From Paratinospora sagittata (taxonomy: Eukaryota > Streptophyta > Magnoliopsida > Ranunculales > Menispermaceae): DNA of 64,000 nucleotides. The notes under the pieces are model-generated. The model was given only the letters and a program-made list of their open reading frames with translations, did not search any database and was not told where the DNA came from. Of this stretch, positions 11,113 through 22,490 are shown in pieces; position 1 is the stretch's first letter, and the number at the start of each line of letters is the position of its first letter. The position numbers were made by a program, and so were the translations under genes. The stretch covers positions 14,791,001 to 14,855,000 of the forward strand of contig CM069597.1 in NCBI GenBank assembly GCA_035771175.1, in the 5' to 3' direction.

Positions 11113-11289
11113 CTGATTTTACTAGGTTTGGTCTATGTATTGGACTTAGATGACTTTGACCTAGGAATTGGGTGAGAGATTTAGGTGATTAAAAAGCTTA
11201 AAGGAACTAACTTAAAAGCCTTACTATCATATTTTCTGCGTGTATTATATGATATGGGTGGTCCGGGGTGCGGGGGTCGCCACATTATT

Positions 11290-12063
11290 ATTGCTCCACA
11301 CATTGATATTTGTGCTCAGATGCATATTCAGTTGATAAATTCTCATATTTAGAGTATTAAGGATCTGTAGCAACATGATCCTGATTTTGGGATGTATATA
11401 TCTTGGGTTGATATGGCTGATTGTGTTGATTGGCAGAGAGGTTCAGATGGTGTTTTGTGTTTTCAAGGGAGATTGTGGGTACCTGTGAATAAAGACTTGA
11501 AAGAAAAATTATTGCAAAAAGCGCATAGATCTCAGTATACCATTCACCCAGGTCTACCTAGATGTATCATGACATGAAAGAACAGTTTGGTGGCATGGGA
11601 TGAAGAAAGATATTGTTTAGTATGTGCAAAAATGTGGGGTGTGTTAACAAGTAAAAGCTGAACACCAGAAGCCAGGATGTCAAATGCAACCATTATCCGT
11701 TCTAGAATGAAAATGGGAGCACATTACTATGAACTTTATCACAAGATTACCCAAATCTCAGGGTAGATATGATGTCATATGGGTGATAGTTGACAAATTG
11801 ACCAAAATTGCACACTTTTCGATAAACACCAGGGACTCGATAGACAGACTGAGCTTACTAAGGAGATTATTAGATTACATGGGGTGTTTGTATCTATTGT
11901 GTCAGATAAAGATCCGCATTTTATATCGAGGTTCTAGCAAGCTATGCAGACCCGATTTGGGACCCATCTCTCGTCTAAGTACAACATTTCACCCATAGAC
12001 TGAGAGGGTTATACAGATGTTTGAGGACATGCTCAGGTTTTGTATATTAGAGTTTGGTGGGAC
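11290..12063 (+). pseudogene. Host gypsy pol: integrase part, decayed
   Basis: Continues the pol of 7305-8283 after the nested chromovirus. It has the spacer before integrase, the zinc-binding region (HRSQYTIHPG, then a CxxC-like block near 11625-11640), the first catalytic Asp region with Asp changed to Asn (MNFITRLPKS, about 11729), the second Asp block (IVSDKDPHF, about 11905) and the region of the catalytic Glu up to 12063. Several stops and frameshifts are present. The copia insertion at 12064 cuts it; about 110 bp reappear at 26797. Confidence 0.8.
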
Positions 12064-14049
12064 TGTTGGCCAAGACGTGTCCGAGAAAGAGGGTGAATTG
12101 GACACTTAGCAAATTAAAAGCTTTCTTTTAAAGTGGTAATAATATGAAAGCTGATTAAATAAGATATGACAAGATAGCTCAATAATAATAATGAAGGCAA
12201 CTAGCTAACAATACACACAGGATTTATAGTGGTTCGGTCACGCTTACATCCACCACCTAACCTCCTCAGTTAGGATTTTTCCAAACTCCACTAACGGATC
12301 TTCTTACGAGTGAAGATCAAACCGTTTACACTTTCTCAATTTCACGGGCTTGAGAACAACCTTAACCGTTTCTCAATTTCATAGGCTTGAGAACAACCTT
12401 GACAGACCGAGCAACACTTGCTCTATTCCAGTAACTAACCTGTCACCAATAACTAAGATACAAGATTGAGATATCATTCTCAATACTTCGAATCAAATGA
12501 ATACTTACAAAGTTCTTGGATTGAACATTCAGTTACCACAAATTCAACAAAGTACATAATGAAGTGCAGCTGAAATGAAAGGTTCGAAAAGTTTTCTTCT
12601 TTTTCAATGGATTTTGAAAAGATATTGAATGAAGATTAACAAATCCAGAAGATTTGAAGTATTTCAGAGTATCAAGAGTTTTTGCAGCGAATAAAAGTAT
12701 AACTTTTAAGAGTATTTGCAAAAGTGAAAACTGTTCAAAGATTTGAAGAATACGTTATCAGTTTTCTCATTTTTGTTATGAGTTTTCAAATGCTTAAAGG
12801 ACACACATATATAGAGATAACAATGGCACTTGGGGCTTTGGCTCGCAAAGTTATTTCAAAATCAATGGATACATTTTTCCAAAAAAATGATTGATTCAGT
12901 CGGTGCAATTACGACAACAACACTTGAATCTTCTTATCATTCATGAGAATAAAATGTTCTGATAATGTTTTGAAACATTCTGAAAAGGTTTAAAAAGTTC
13001 CTAAAAGTAATCTGAAAAAGTGTCTAGTTGACATCTTTATGACAGTGTTAGATTAGCATCCTGATTAGACAATCAACGGTCTGACGCGTAAAACCAACTT
13101 TTGTCATTTTGTTCCTTGAGGGCTCTAAAAAAACTTGAGCGTCTTACTGAACTGTGATGTGAGGGCGCTAGTTGAAAGTAAGCGTCCTGACTTACTTAAG
13201 ACTTTCAAAACCATAAAAAATGATGAGTACGCTACTAATCAATCAACATCCTCGTGAGTTACATAGTTGGTTCTTGTGAGGGTGCTACTGAAAGGTAAGC
13301 GTCCTAATAGATAAGTGACTCCAACATATGCATAATCAGCGTCCTTAAGTGTTTAACAATTAGCATGCTGACTTGTTTTAAAACAAAATACCAGAAGGGC
13401 GCTACTAAAGCGTAAGCGTCCTGATGCTTGCAATGCTTAAGTTCAATCAGCGTCATGATAAGTTCATTTGGTCGAATCAATGAGGGCGCTACTCAAGATG
13501 TAAGCGTCCTGATACGTAAGCGCATTTTAAACCTTATCAACGTCCTAATGTGTCATCAGCGTCCTATCTTACGAAGTACAGGAGAGCGCTGCTGAGACTT
13601 TAGCGTCCTGATTGATGCATCAGCGTCCTGATGGATACTTAAAAATAGTTTTGTCATTTTTCAACATTTAAAGCTCAATTAAAGAGGATTAAACACTCGG
13701 TATTTTGAATCAAATCAAACGTTGAAAATTCATTGAGTGATTTATAAAATCAATAAAAAATACTTTGAGGTCGAATCGACTAAACCATGCAATCATGCAC
13801 ATTTGCTGAATCTTATGATAACAAAGATTCTAAAACCTAAACACAGTCCAATAAAACAAAGATATGTCTTCGAACGATCATGGTCTTCATTTTGATCCTG
13901 ATATGTTTTTCATCATGCATCATCGAGTCTTTGGGTGAATCTTCATGTGAAATTAGATGTACAATGCATATATTATAATAATCAGAATGTAGTTTGTAAT
14001 CATCAAAATATATTTTCTCATTTGGGTCATAAGGGCAATTAGATTAACA
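12064..14049 (-). mobile_element. 3' LTR of reverse copia (family A)
   Basis: On the minus strand it starts TGTTAATC (14049) and ends GGCCAACA (12064). It contains the AGGACGCT/AGCGCCCT dyad array and a TATATA box near 12807-12814. No gene; the open frame at 12533-12721 is LTR. Confidence 0.9.
13055..13640. repeat. Dyad array in copia LTR A (AGGGCGCT / AGCGTCCT)
   Basis: More than ten instances of GAGGGCGCTACT or its partner TAAGCGTCCTGA, often 10-25 bp apart so the two arms could form imperfect hairpins, separated by AT-rich spacers. The same array is at 25785-26375, 29430-29940, 36815-37080 and 37470-37960. Confidence 0.85.
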
Positions 14050-14255
14050 ATCTCCCCCTTTTTGATGATTTCAAACACATTGCTATAGGCTTTGTAGCAA
14101 GCTAAACAATGATATGAATGTATGGCAAAAATGTCATGCGATACTAATGTTATGCAGTATCAATAGTCTCCCCCTGACTTCATGGATAATTATGATGCTT
14201 CAATAGATATTTCTTCTCCCCCTTGAAAAGATATTACTTCTCCCTCTTTTGAAAA
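14050..14255 (-). other. Four polypurine tracts before the 3' LTR
   Basis: On the minus strand, purine runs lie at about 14238-14251, 14213-14224, 14166-14175 and 14050-14063 (AAAAAGGGGGAGAT, touching the LTR). The last is the expected plus-strand primer; the others are extra copies. Confidence 0.7.
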
Positions 14256-14279
14256 CATCAAAAAGAGTAAAGTATCAAG

Positions 14280-15540
14280 AATTACTCCTTCCTCGTAGTG
14301 AGTTAAGCATCAAATATCATAGGTCTGAGTCAAAGAACATTCCAAGCTCTCTTTTATTGTGAACAGACTGGTCTTTAGGTAAAGCTTTAGTGAGAATATC
14401 AGCCAATTGTTCTTTGGTGCCAATGTGAGACAATTTAACTTCTCCATTTTGCATATGATCCCGCAAAAAGTGATGTCTTATTTGATATGTTAATAGCACT
14501 AGTATTGTCACACAAAATTTCAACACATTCTACAACAATTTGATAGTCCTGATGTTGTTGTTTCATGAACAAGACCCGAGAACAACTACTTCCAGCTGCA
14601 ACATACTCTACTTCAGCTATGGATAAAGCCACTAAGTGTTGCTCCTTGCAAAACCAGGAATTTAAAGAATTTTCGAGAAAGTCACAAAATTCGAAGGTAC
14701 TTTTTCGATCAGTTAGACTTCTAGCAAAATCGGAATCGACATAACTTTTCAGTTCAAATGTCGTACCTTTGGAATACCAAATTCCTAAGTTGGTTGTGCC
14801 ATTTATGTATCTGAAGATTCGTTTGACACATTTTAGGTGAGATTCTTTAGGTTCAGATTTAAATCTTCCACAAAGACAGACACTGAACATGATATCAGGT
14901 ATACTTGTTGTGAGGTACAAGAGACTTCCAATCATACTTCTATAAAGTTTAGGATCAATTGGTTTTCCTTTTTCATCCTTATCCAATTTGGTTCCAAAGT
15001 TACAGGGAGTATCAATTGATTTCAAATTATTCATTTGAATTTTTGTAACGATTTCCTTAGCATACTTATATTGGCTTAAGAAAATGGCTTTTCGCAATTG
15101 CCTAATTTGCAAACTGAGAAAGTATGTAAGTTCTCCCATCATACTCATTTCAAATTCTTTTTGCCTTATTTTTGAAAACTCACCACACAACTCTTTGTTT
15201 GATGCACCAAATATAATATCATCCAGATATATTTGAACAATAAGCATATCATCATTGTTGTGTTTAATAAACAAAGTTGGATCAAGTTTTCCTTTTTAAA
15301 ATTTATGATCTAAAATAAATGAACTCAGTCTATCAAACCAAGCTCTTGGAGCCTGTCTTAATTCATATAAGGTTTTGTAGAGTTTGAACACATATTCTGG
15401 GTCTTGAGCATCCTCAAACCTTTGAGGTTGTTCCACATATACCTCTTCATTGATGTAACCATTTAAAAATGCACTCTTTACATCCATTTGGTATAAGGGA
15501 AAATTTTTGTAACAAGCATAAGCAAGTAGCATCCTTATTG
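14280..15540 (-). pseudogene. Copia reverse transcriptase and RNase H, broken
   Basis: Minus strand. The 15296-15532 stretch has QMDVKSAFLNG and the EEVYVEQP block of copia RT; 14435-15274 has the catalytic YLDDIIFGAS motif, FEMSMMGELTYFL, the SMIGSLLYLT block and RNase H motifs (VDSDFA, AEVEYVAAGSSC, CDNTSAINIS); 14317-14526 carries the end (RHHFLRD, ADILTKALP). These blocks are typical of the SIRE/Maximus lineage. RT copies the element RNA and RNase H removes it. At least two frameshifts (about 15275-15295 and near 14500) break the frame, so it cannot make an intact enzyme. Confidence 0.9.
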
Positions 15541-16490
15541 CCTCTATTCTTGCTATTGGGACAAAGACTTCTTTGAATCTATGCCTTCTTCTTGGTTGTA
15601 CTCTTGTGCAACCAATCTAGCCTTATTTCGGAGTATGATTCCTTGTTCATTCTTTTTGTTCCTAAAAATTCATTTGGTTCCTATGACAGATTGATGATAT
15701 GGTCTAGGAACTAATTCCCATACTTTGTTTCTCATAAAGTGTCCTAGTTCTTTTTGCATATCAAGGATTCAGTTCTCATCTTTCAGTACTTCTTCCACTT
15801 TAGGTGGTTCAATTTGAGATACAAAAGTAATCAACTCTTGATCTCTTTTAATTGAAGCTCTAGTACACCCTTATGTGGATCTCCTAATATTTTTTCTTTA
15901 GGGTGAGCTTGAAGCAATCTTGAGTTTCTTGATGTTTCTAAAAATTGTTCATTCTCAGTTTCTATGTTTTGGGTTTTCTTCGGGATTTCATCATCTTCAA
16001 TGGTTATCTACCTAATCCCTTCCTCAACATATTTCTTATGTTTATTCTCATCAAAGTTTACATGAATTGATTCTTTGACAGTTTTAGAAGATTTGCTGTA
16101 AACTCTTTATGTTCTACTGTGTAAGGAATATCCTAAGAATATCCAGATATCTAAATTAGGTTCAAACTTATCCAAGTTATCTTTATCATTTAGGATAAAA
16201 CACTTACATCTGAATACTCGAAAGTAACTGATGTTGGGTGTTCGCCCTTTCCATAATTCATATGGTGTTTTGTTCAAATTTTTCCTAATCAGTATTTTAT
16301 TCATTACATAACATGCAAAATTTTTGGCTTTTGCCCCAAAATAGTTTGCAATGTTATATTCACTTAGCATTGTTCTACACATTTCCTGCATGGTTATATT
16401 TTTTCTCTCAACTATACCATTTTGCTGAGGTGTTGTAGGGGCTGATAGATGGTGAGCGTAACCTTGATTATTACCAAATTCTTAAAGATT
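15541..16490 (-). pseudogene. Copia integrase C-terminal half and RT N-terminal linker, broken
   Basis: Minus strand. The 16391-16107 stretch reads through the end of the integrase core (the QNG block with catalytic Glu near 16420, then EMCRTMLSEYN, YVMNKILIRK, TPYELWKGR) and the LGYS block. The linker to RT (15541-16100) has frameshifts and stops but retains a short WQAAMQEE-type pre-RT region in pieces. The remainder of integrase lies at 22491-22871, separated by the nested Athila-like element. Confidence 0.8.
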
Positions 16491-16505
16491 TTTGTTGATG
16501 AATTA

Positions 16506-18046
16506 CGTTGAGTTGCATGTTTAGATAGGTTTTAGAACATGTTTTAGGCGTGTTTTAGGACATTTCATGCATTAGTTTGATGCGTTTGTGTTAGTTTTAA
16601 TGCATTTGATAGTTTCTAAATAAATTGGTTTTTCTGCAGTATTTTGGTTTATTAGTTTTTAATTTGATTCATTTTATGTTTGAGTGCGTTATTAACTTGA
16701 TTTGCTTTGCTTTGAAGGTGTTTGGATGTGTTAGTCATAAATTTGGATGATGAAAACATGTACAAAAAAGTGCAAAGGAGAAACATGAAGAGCCCAAGTC
16801 AAAAAAGAGGTAAAAAATCGCTAAGTCCACAGAAAAAAGGCCAAAAGCAACGTTCTGAGCTTCCGGTGATGAATAAAAGCCTAACTATGCGAATTTTGTA
16901 TTTCAGCTATAACTTTCTCAATTTAACTCAGAATTTGACGTGGTTTGTTTCTATGGATTCCTTACTTGAAATAACATAAGGTGAAATGTCTTTGAGGTTA
17001 ATTTGGAGTGGAGAACAAGAAGAAAAATGGCGAGGAAGAAAGTGGATGTGCGATTCAAAATAGAAACTTTCTAATTTTATTGCAAACGTTCCTCGTTCGA
17101 CTTGGACACTTCTTGGATGACTTCCTATGGACTTGTAGCTATATAAAGACCATTGTTTAGGTTTTTCAAGGCAAAAAAAAAGAGGAGAAAAGATTTTGAA
17201 GAGTAAGGAAGGTGGCTAGGATTTGGAAGCGAGGAGAAGAGCAAGATCGAAGACATTGAAGATTTCTCCTACACTTTCCCTTCCTTCTACTTTGTTTTTC
17301 TGGTTTTAGATTTATGTTCATCATGCTATTTCATGTTTTTATCTCTCAAGTTATCAACTATATCCTCTATCTAGAGGTGTAGATTGATCTAAACTTGAAA
17401 CTATGGTATAGGTTTTATTAATTGATTATTGTTAATGAAGTTTTCTAGTTTCTTTATATTTTTCTGAGTTTAATGCTTTTAATCCATTGGCCACGGATTA
17501 GATGATTATAGACTTGAGGTAGATGCAGCAAAAGAGGGTACCTTGGGTTGGAACAAGGAAAATATAACCTAGGCTATCGTGAGAGTCAAAATGAGATCGA
17601 GAACCTTTGAAGTTGTTAAAAAGAAATCATGGAACTTAATGAGTTATTATCATCTTAGGTTTTAATCGAAAGAGTATAGACAAAATGATAATAATATGCT
17701 CTAGTTGTTACTCCAAGTGAGAATTAGAAACGTTAGGGTTTTTGAATTTTAAACAAAAGAACTGATTTAATGATAAATATATATATAAAGGCATAGTTGA
17801 GAGTAAGGTGATATCGATCCTCTAGACTATTTTATCTTTGACTTTTTTATCTATTGACATTGAATTGCTTTAGTTTACTTTTAGTTATTTAATTATTTAT
17901 TTATTTCACTTAATCACTCGAATTTGATTTTCTAAATGAAGTTAGGGTTAGTGAAATAGTATTTAGTGTGAGTGTCAATCCTAAAAGACGACAACCCAAT
18001 ATCTCATCGGTTTTATATTATAACTTGACACCGTATGCTCGTAACA
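16506..18046 (+). mobile_element. 5' LTR of the Athila-like element
   Basis: Begins near GTTGAGTTGCATG and ends CTCGTAACA. Matches 20979-22490 over nearly its whole length with scattered differences. The open frame at 16722-16979 is LTR and has a degraded counterpart in the second LTR. Confidence 0.85.
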
Positions 18047-18052
18047 AGTTTT

Positions 18053-18070
18053 TGGCGCCGTTGACGGAGA
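18053..18070 (+). other. Primer-binding site, Athila type
   Basis: TGGCGCCGTTGACGGAGA, close to the TGGCGCCGTTGCCGGGGA site of Athila/Calypso elements (tRNA-Asp, from general knowledge), 6 bp after the LTR. Confidence 0.75.
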
Positions 18071-18138
18071 TTGATTCACTCTATTTTCACTAATATCGTT
18101 AGTAACTAACTTTGATTTTAATTTTTCTTTTGTAGAGC

Positions 18139-18941
18139 AATGGTGTACAATTTCACCCACTCAACTTTTTAAGATAGTTTCGGGCAAGTTGATCCTATTA
18201 CAACATTGTCGGCATCAATATCCCACATTCAACATCAAATATCTAATTTTATTGATGCAAGATCTCAATCTAATATGGAGAGAATGGGGAGTTGCAAGCA
18301 TGAGATATTCAAGATTTTATTCAAATATGGAGCAAGTTCAATATGGTAACCATTGGGCTTATGATTGTATGGGTAACCCTTTACCCTACCAATACCATTC
18401 GGGTATTTATAACCATGAGAACTACTCCTATGATAATTCATGGAATGTCTTGCAACCACAATCGGATTTCTACTATCAAGTAGAGGATGAGTCTTCTTTT
18501 GAAGATATGTTGAGCTCATTCATGATGGAAACAAGGGCTTCACTCAAGAACCTTGAAGTGCAAATGAGGCAACTAGCTTCAGACATGAATGCCCAACAAC
18601 GTGGTTCATTGCCAAGTACTACTGAGGTGAACTCGAACGAGCAATACAATGTCATCACATTGAGAAATGAAGAATATGTTAAGGGGGTTGTTTCATTATT
18701 TCAAGACTTGACACCATCACCACCACCACCGCCACTAAGACAATTGAGTATTTTAGACGTGATGCAATGCTATGAGGCCTTGAGAGGAGAAGAGATGAAT
18801 ACTCAACTGGTGGATGTGCTCGAGTGTGATGATCAAGAGGTGCCAAGGGATGTGCAATCTGGCGATCTTATGATGCCATATGTTGATGTGGTGCCTACCA
18901 AGGTGAAAGAGTGTTTGGATGTCACAAAGTATGTTTTTTGA
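18139..18941 (+). pseudogene. Athila/Tat-like gag C-terminal region
   Basis: An ORF of about 250 codons runs from 18189 to 18941; an upstream ATG at 18139 is in another frame, so the start is probably displaced by a frameshift. Residues about 105-160 contain the recognisable gag block of Athila/Tat-type gypsy elements: a helix with ETRASLKNLEVQMRQLA, then QRGSLPSTTEVN and VITLRN. In complete relatives a Lys/Arg-rich gag end and protease follow the ITLR block; here a proline run (PSPPPPPL) and acidic sequence follow instead. It ends at a run of six T residues (18931-18936) where the next ORF overlaps in the +1 frame, suggesting slippage or indel. The expected role is capsid, if it works at all. 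Confidence 0.7.
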
Positions 18942-19251
18942 TTTTGAGGATCCGTTTGCTCAAGGGATACAAGCTAAAGTTGAGGAGGTTACTGATGATG
19001 TTCAAAGCCATTTAGAGGCGCTCAAAAATCAATGCATAAATATTTGGAAATCACCAATTGAGTATTTCGATGACATTCCTCTGTTCGATGGGAGTGATGC
19101 TTCATCAGACTTTGTGTTTCTATTTGAGGATCGTTCGTATGAATTTTTATGGGAGAAGTGCACAAGTCTGGTGATTCCGTCATTAATGCTTAACAATGAG
19201 GAAAACGGGAGGAAGCTCGAAATAATAAGGAAACACACTCGATTCAAATGA
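18919..19251 (+). CDS. Small ORF after the Athila-like gag, unknown
   Basis: 110 codons, overlapping the end of the gag-like ORF by 23 bp around a T6 run. The protein is acidic in the middle (EDPFAQG, DDIPLFDGSD) with no motif I recognise; no zinc knuckle, DSG protease site or YxDD is present. It may be the continuation of the gag ORF after a single-base indel rather than a separate gene. It ends just before a non-coding stretch with 'gggaggcaacccactgg'. Confidence 0.45.
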   Translation: MSQSMFFDFEDPFAQGIQAKVEEVTDDVQSHLEALKNQCINIWKSPIEYFDDIPLFDGSDASSDFVFLFEDRSYEFLWEKCTSLVIPSLMLNNEENGRKLEIIRKHTRFK

Positions 19252-20220
19252 GAAGAAAAAGTCGAGTTGATGACTTTAAACTAAGCGTTTGATGGGAGGC
19301 AACCCACTGGTTACTTTTATGTTTTTTTTTTTTATTTAGTTTATTAGTTGTTTAGTATCTACCTTTTTCAATGACATGCCGTTTGCTATATATTTCCTAG
19401 GTTTTAGATCAAGTTTGGGGGACCTTGTGCAAGCTACATGGAAAAGATGGAGCACTTATGTGGAAACGTCAACCCTTTGGGTTCAAGGGGGTTTTCTCAA
19501 CCTCTCCTTATCTTATTTCCATCCATTTTTTGTTTATGTTTTTATTGTGAAGCATTGAGGACAATGCTTGTTTTAAGTTTGGGGGGAGAGTTTTAATTTT
19601 TGATTTGTCATGGTGAAGATGTCGTAGTTTTAGGTTAGGATATCCTATGATCTTACAAATTCTAATTTTATTTTTCTGAACGGCCAATGATAAGAGAACA
19701 TGTATATGAACACGACTCTAGGATAATGTAAAAAGTAATTTATAAGTCTGTGTGATTGATTTAACTTTGAACTTGGTTTTGTTGGAAATTCTCTACATGT
19801 CTAGTGTGGTTGATTTTTTGGAATCATGACTTGTTTGGAATGGATTTGTGTAAGTAAAGTTATATATATTAGATCTCTAGAAATCCTAGAAAAAGTTTGA
19901 TTATCACTTGAGGCGAAATCCTAATGAGCATGCCATGAGGAAAATGATTTAGGCCATGTTTGGAAAAGTTTGAGCCACATAGCCTACCTTATTTTTTTTT
20001 ATATCCTTAGTCACCCATGTTGAGCTTATTGATCTTTTCTTTGTTACCTATGCATTAATTCACTTGAGCCATGTATGTTAAAATCCTTATTTTTCAACCT
20101 ATGCATCTTATACACTTTGAATATGTTGGAGTGTTATCTTTTTGAGGGTTGAAAAGGGGGAATGAAAAAAGGTGAAAAGAAGGTGACGAAGAAAAGTATA
20201 TTGAGAATTTGCAAAGTTTG

Positions 20221-20256
<36 letters not shown>

Positions 20257-20978
20257 AAAAAAAATTAAAAAGAGAAGAAAAGGATGCTATGCCCATGATT
20301 ATGAAAAGAAATAAGTTTAGGGTGTAGTTGTTCTTTGAAAATAAGAAAACAAGTAAACAAAAGAATGGAGAATAGAATGAAAAGTTTGAATATTTAAAGA
20401 GAGGATATATGTGCTGAAATTGGGTTTTTGGTTCTAAATGTAATGTTGTGGATGTTAGGGATTGATCAACATATTTTGGGTGTTTTGAGCCTCAATTTTG
20501 CCAATTTTTTCCTACCTTTGAACCTTGGCCATACATTACAACCTAAGAAAGACCTATTGATTCTAAATGGCATGTGATCTACATTAGTGGAGAGTGGTAT
20601 GAAAGATTTTCTTATGGGATTCACTTTATATATATTTCGTTGAGATCACTTACACTTCATACTTCCTTGCACTTGTCTATGAATTTCACGAATGGTTTTC
20701 TGAGATTGACTATGTGATGGTGTGTTTGACAATAGAATATGAGGTTAGGTGAGGAGTTGGATTGAAATTCTAGACATTTCTAACACTCTCAAAATTTTTC
20801 AATGAGTTATTATCTTTTAATGTGATCTTAGAGGCCATGATGATGATCTTGCATGATATTTTGAATCAAATTCTTAATTTGTTTGAGAATAGGATGGTAG
20901 ATTGATAATTGAGTTAGTTGAATTTTAGTTTTTTTTTCCTTTGCTCGGGACGACCAAAGTCCTAAGTTTGGGGGTATT
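19252..20978 (+). other. 3' non-coding region of the Athila-like element
   Basis: No gene seen. It has two runs of 'aagtttgggg(g)' (near 19412 and 19577, the second after 'attgaggacaatgc'), a motif typical of Athila/Tat 3' regions. An (AT)n microsatellite lies at 20221-20252. The final polypurine tract AAGTTTGGGGGTATT (20964-20978) touches the second LTR. Confidence 0.65.
20221..20252. repeat. (AT)n microsatellite
   Basis: About 16 AT units; a shorter AT run lies in the second LTR near 22266-22284. Confidence 0.95.
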
Positions 20979-22490
20979 TGTTGAGTTGCAAGTTTAGATA
21001 GGTTTTAGAGCATGTTTTAGGACATTTCATGCATTAGTTTGATGTATTTGTGTTAGTTTTAATGCATTTGATAGTTTATAAGTAAATTGGTATTTTTGCA
21101 TTATTTTGGTTTATTAGTTTATAATTTGATTCATTTTATGTTTGAGTGTGTTATTAACTTGATTTCTTTTGTTTTGTAGGTGTTTGGATGTGTTAGTCAT
21201 AGATTTGGATGATGAAAACATGGACAAGAAAGTGCAAAGGAGAAATATGAAGAGCCCAAGTTGAGAAGAGGTAAAAAATGGTTAAGTCCAATGAAAAAAA
21301 AGGCCAAAAGCAACGTTCTGAGCGCTGCGGTGCTGGAACTGAGCATCGCGGCAATAAATAAAAGCCTAACTGCGTGAATCTTGTATTTCGACCATAACTT
21401 TCTCAATTTAACTCAGAATTGAACGTGGTTTGTTTCTATGGATTCCTTACTTGAAATAATACATGATGCAATGGTTTTGATCGATTGATTTGGAGTGGAG
21501 AACAAGAAGAAAAAGGGAAAGGAAGGAAGCAGATGTGCGATTCAAAATGAAAACTTCCTAATTTTGTTGCGAACTTTCCTAGTTTGACTTGGACACTTCT
21601 TGGACAACTTCCTATGGACTTGTAGTTATATAAAGACCATTGTTAAGGGTTTTAAAGGCAAAAAAAGAGAGGAGAAAAATTTTTGAAGAGCAAGGAAGAC
21701 AGCTAGGGTTTGGAAGCAAGGAGAAGAGCAAGATTGAAGACATTGAAGGTTTCTCCTACACTTTCCATTCCTTCTACTTTGTTTTTCTGGTTTTAGATTT
21801 ATGTTCATCATGTTATGTTATGATTTTATCTCTCATATTATGAACTAAATCCTCTATCTAGATGTGTAGATTGATCCAAACTTGAAACTATGCTATAGGT
21901 TTTATTGATTGATTATTGTTAATAAAGTTTTCTAGTTTATTTATATTTTTCTGAGTTTAATGCTTTTGATCCCTTGGCCACGGATTAGAGGATTATAGAA
22001 TTGAGGTAGATGCTCCAAAAGAGGGTATCTTGGGTTGGAACAAGGAAAATATAAGCTAGGCTATCGTGAGACTCAAAAGGAGATCGAGAACCTTTGAAGT
22101 CGTTAAAAGGAAATCACAGAACTTAATGAGTTATTATCATCTTAGGTTTTCATCGAAAGAGTAAAGCCAAGATGATAATAATATGCTCTAGTTGTTGGTC
22201 CAAAAGAGGGAATTATAAACGTTAGGGTTTTCGACCTATAAACGAAAGAACTGCTTTAATGATAAATATATATATATATATATAAAGGCATAGTTGAGAG
22301 TAAGGTGATATCGATCCTCTAGACTGCTTTGTCTTTGATTTTTTATCTATTTACATTGCATTGCTTTAGTTTACTTTCTAGTTATTTAATTATTTATTTA
22401 TTTCACTTAATCACTCGAATTTTAAATAAAGTTAGGGTTAGCGAAACGGTATTTAGTGCGAGTGTTAATCCTTAAGGACGACAGCCTGAT
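20979..22490 (+). mobile_element. 3' LTR of the Athila-like element (end truncated)
   Basis: Same order as 16506-18046, starting TGTTGAGTTGC after a polypurine tract. It loses similarity after 'gacgacagcctgat' (about 22490), where copia integrase resumes. Confidence 0.8.

Larger units (their letters stand above)
8284..11284 (+). mobile_element. Truncated chromovirus (family D): 5' LTR, PBS, leader, tip of 3' LTR
   Basis: A 2.8 kb LTR (8284-11098, TGTGACGCCCC ... GTCGCCACA), a primer-binding site, about 145 bp of leader, then only about the last 29 bp of the 3' LTR. The 5-bp direct repeat TTATT flanks it (8279-8283 and 11285-11289), and removing it lets the interrupted gypsy pol frame run on. 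All coding DNA was lost by a deletion joining leader to 3' LTR near 11256, where both sides share a short GGGT-type microhomology. No gene inside. Confidence 0.92.
16506..22490 (+). mobile_element. Short non-autonomous gypsy element with Athila/Tat-like gag
   Basis: Two ~1.5 kb LTRs (16506-18046 and 20979-22490) flank only 2.9 kb of internal DNA: PBS, a gag-like ORF, a second small ORF and a 3' non-coding region. No protease, RT or integrase is present, so it would depend on enzymes from another element (LARD-like). It sits inside the integrase of the reverse copia. The right LTR lacks the last ~50 bp seen at the end of the left LTR, and I cannot find a clean target duplication. Confidence 0.8.

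Noticed and set aside
13055..13640. CRISPR-like array of short repeats and spacers
   Set aside because: Units are imperfect, in both orientations, irregularly spaced, inside an LTR and present in every LTR copy; there are no cas genes and the DNA is from a plant.
20108..20296. Reverse open frame with YIYIYIYI
   Set aside because: Translation of the (AT)n microsatellite.
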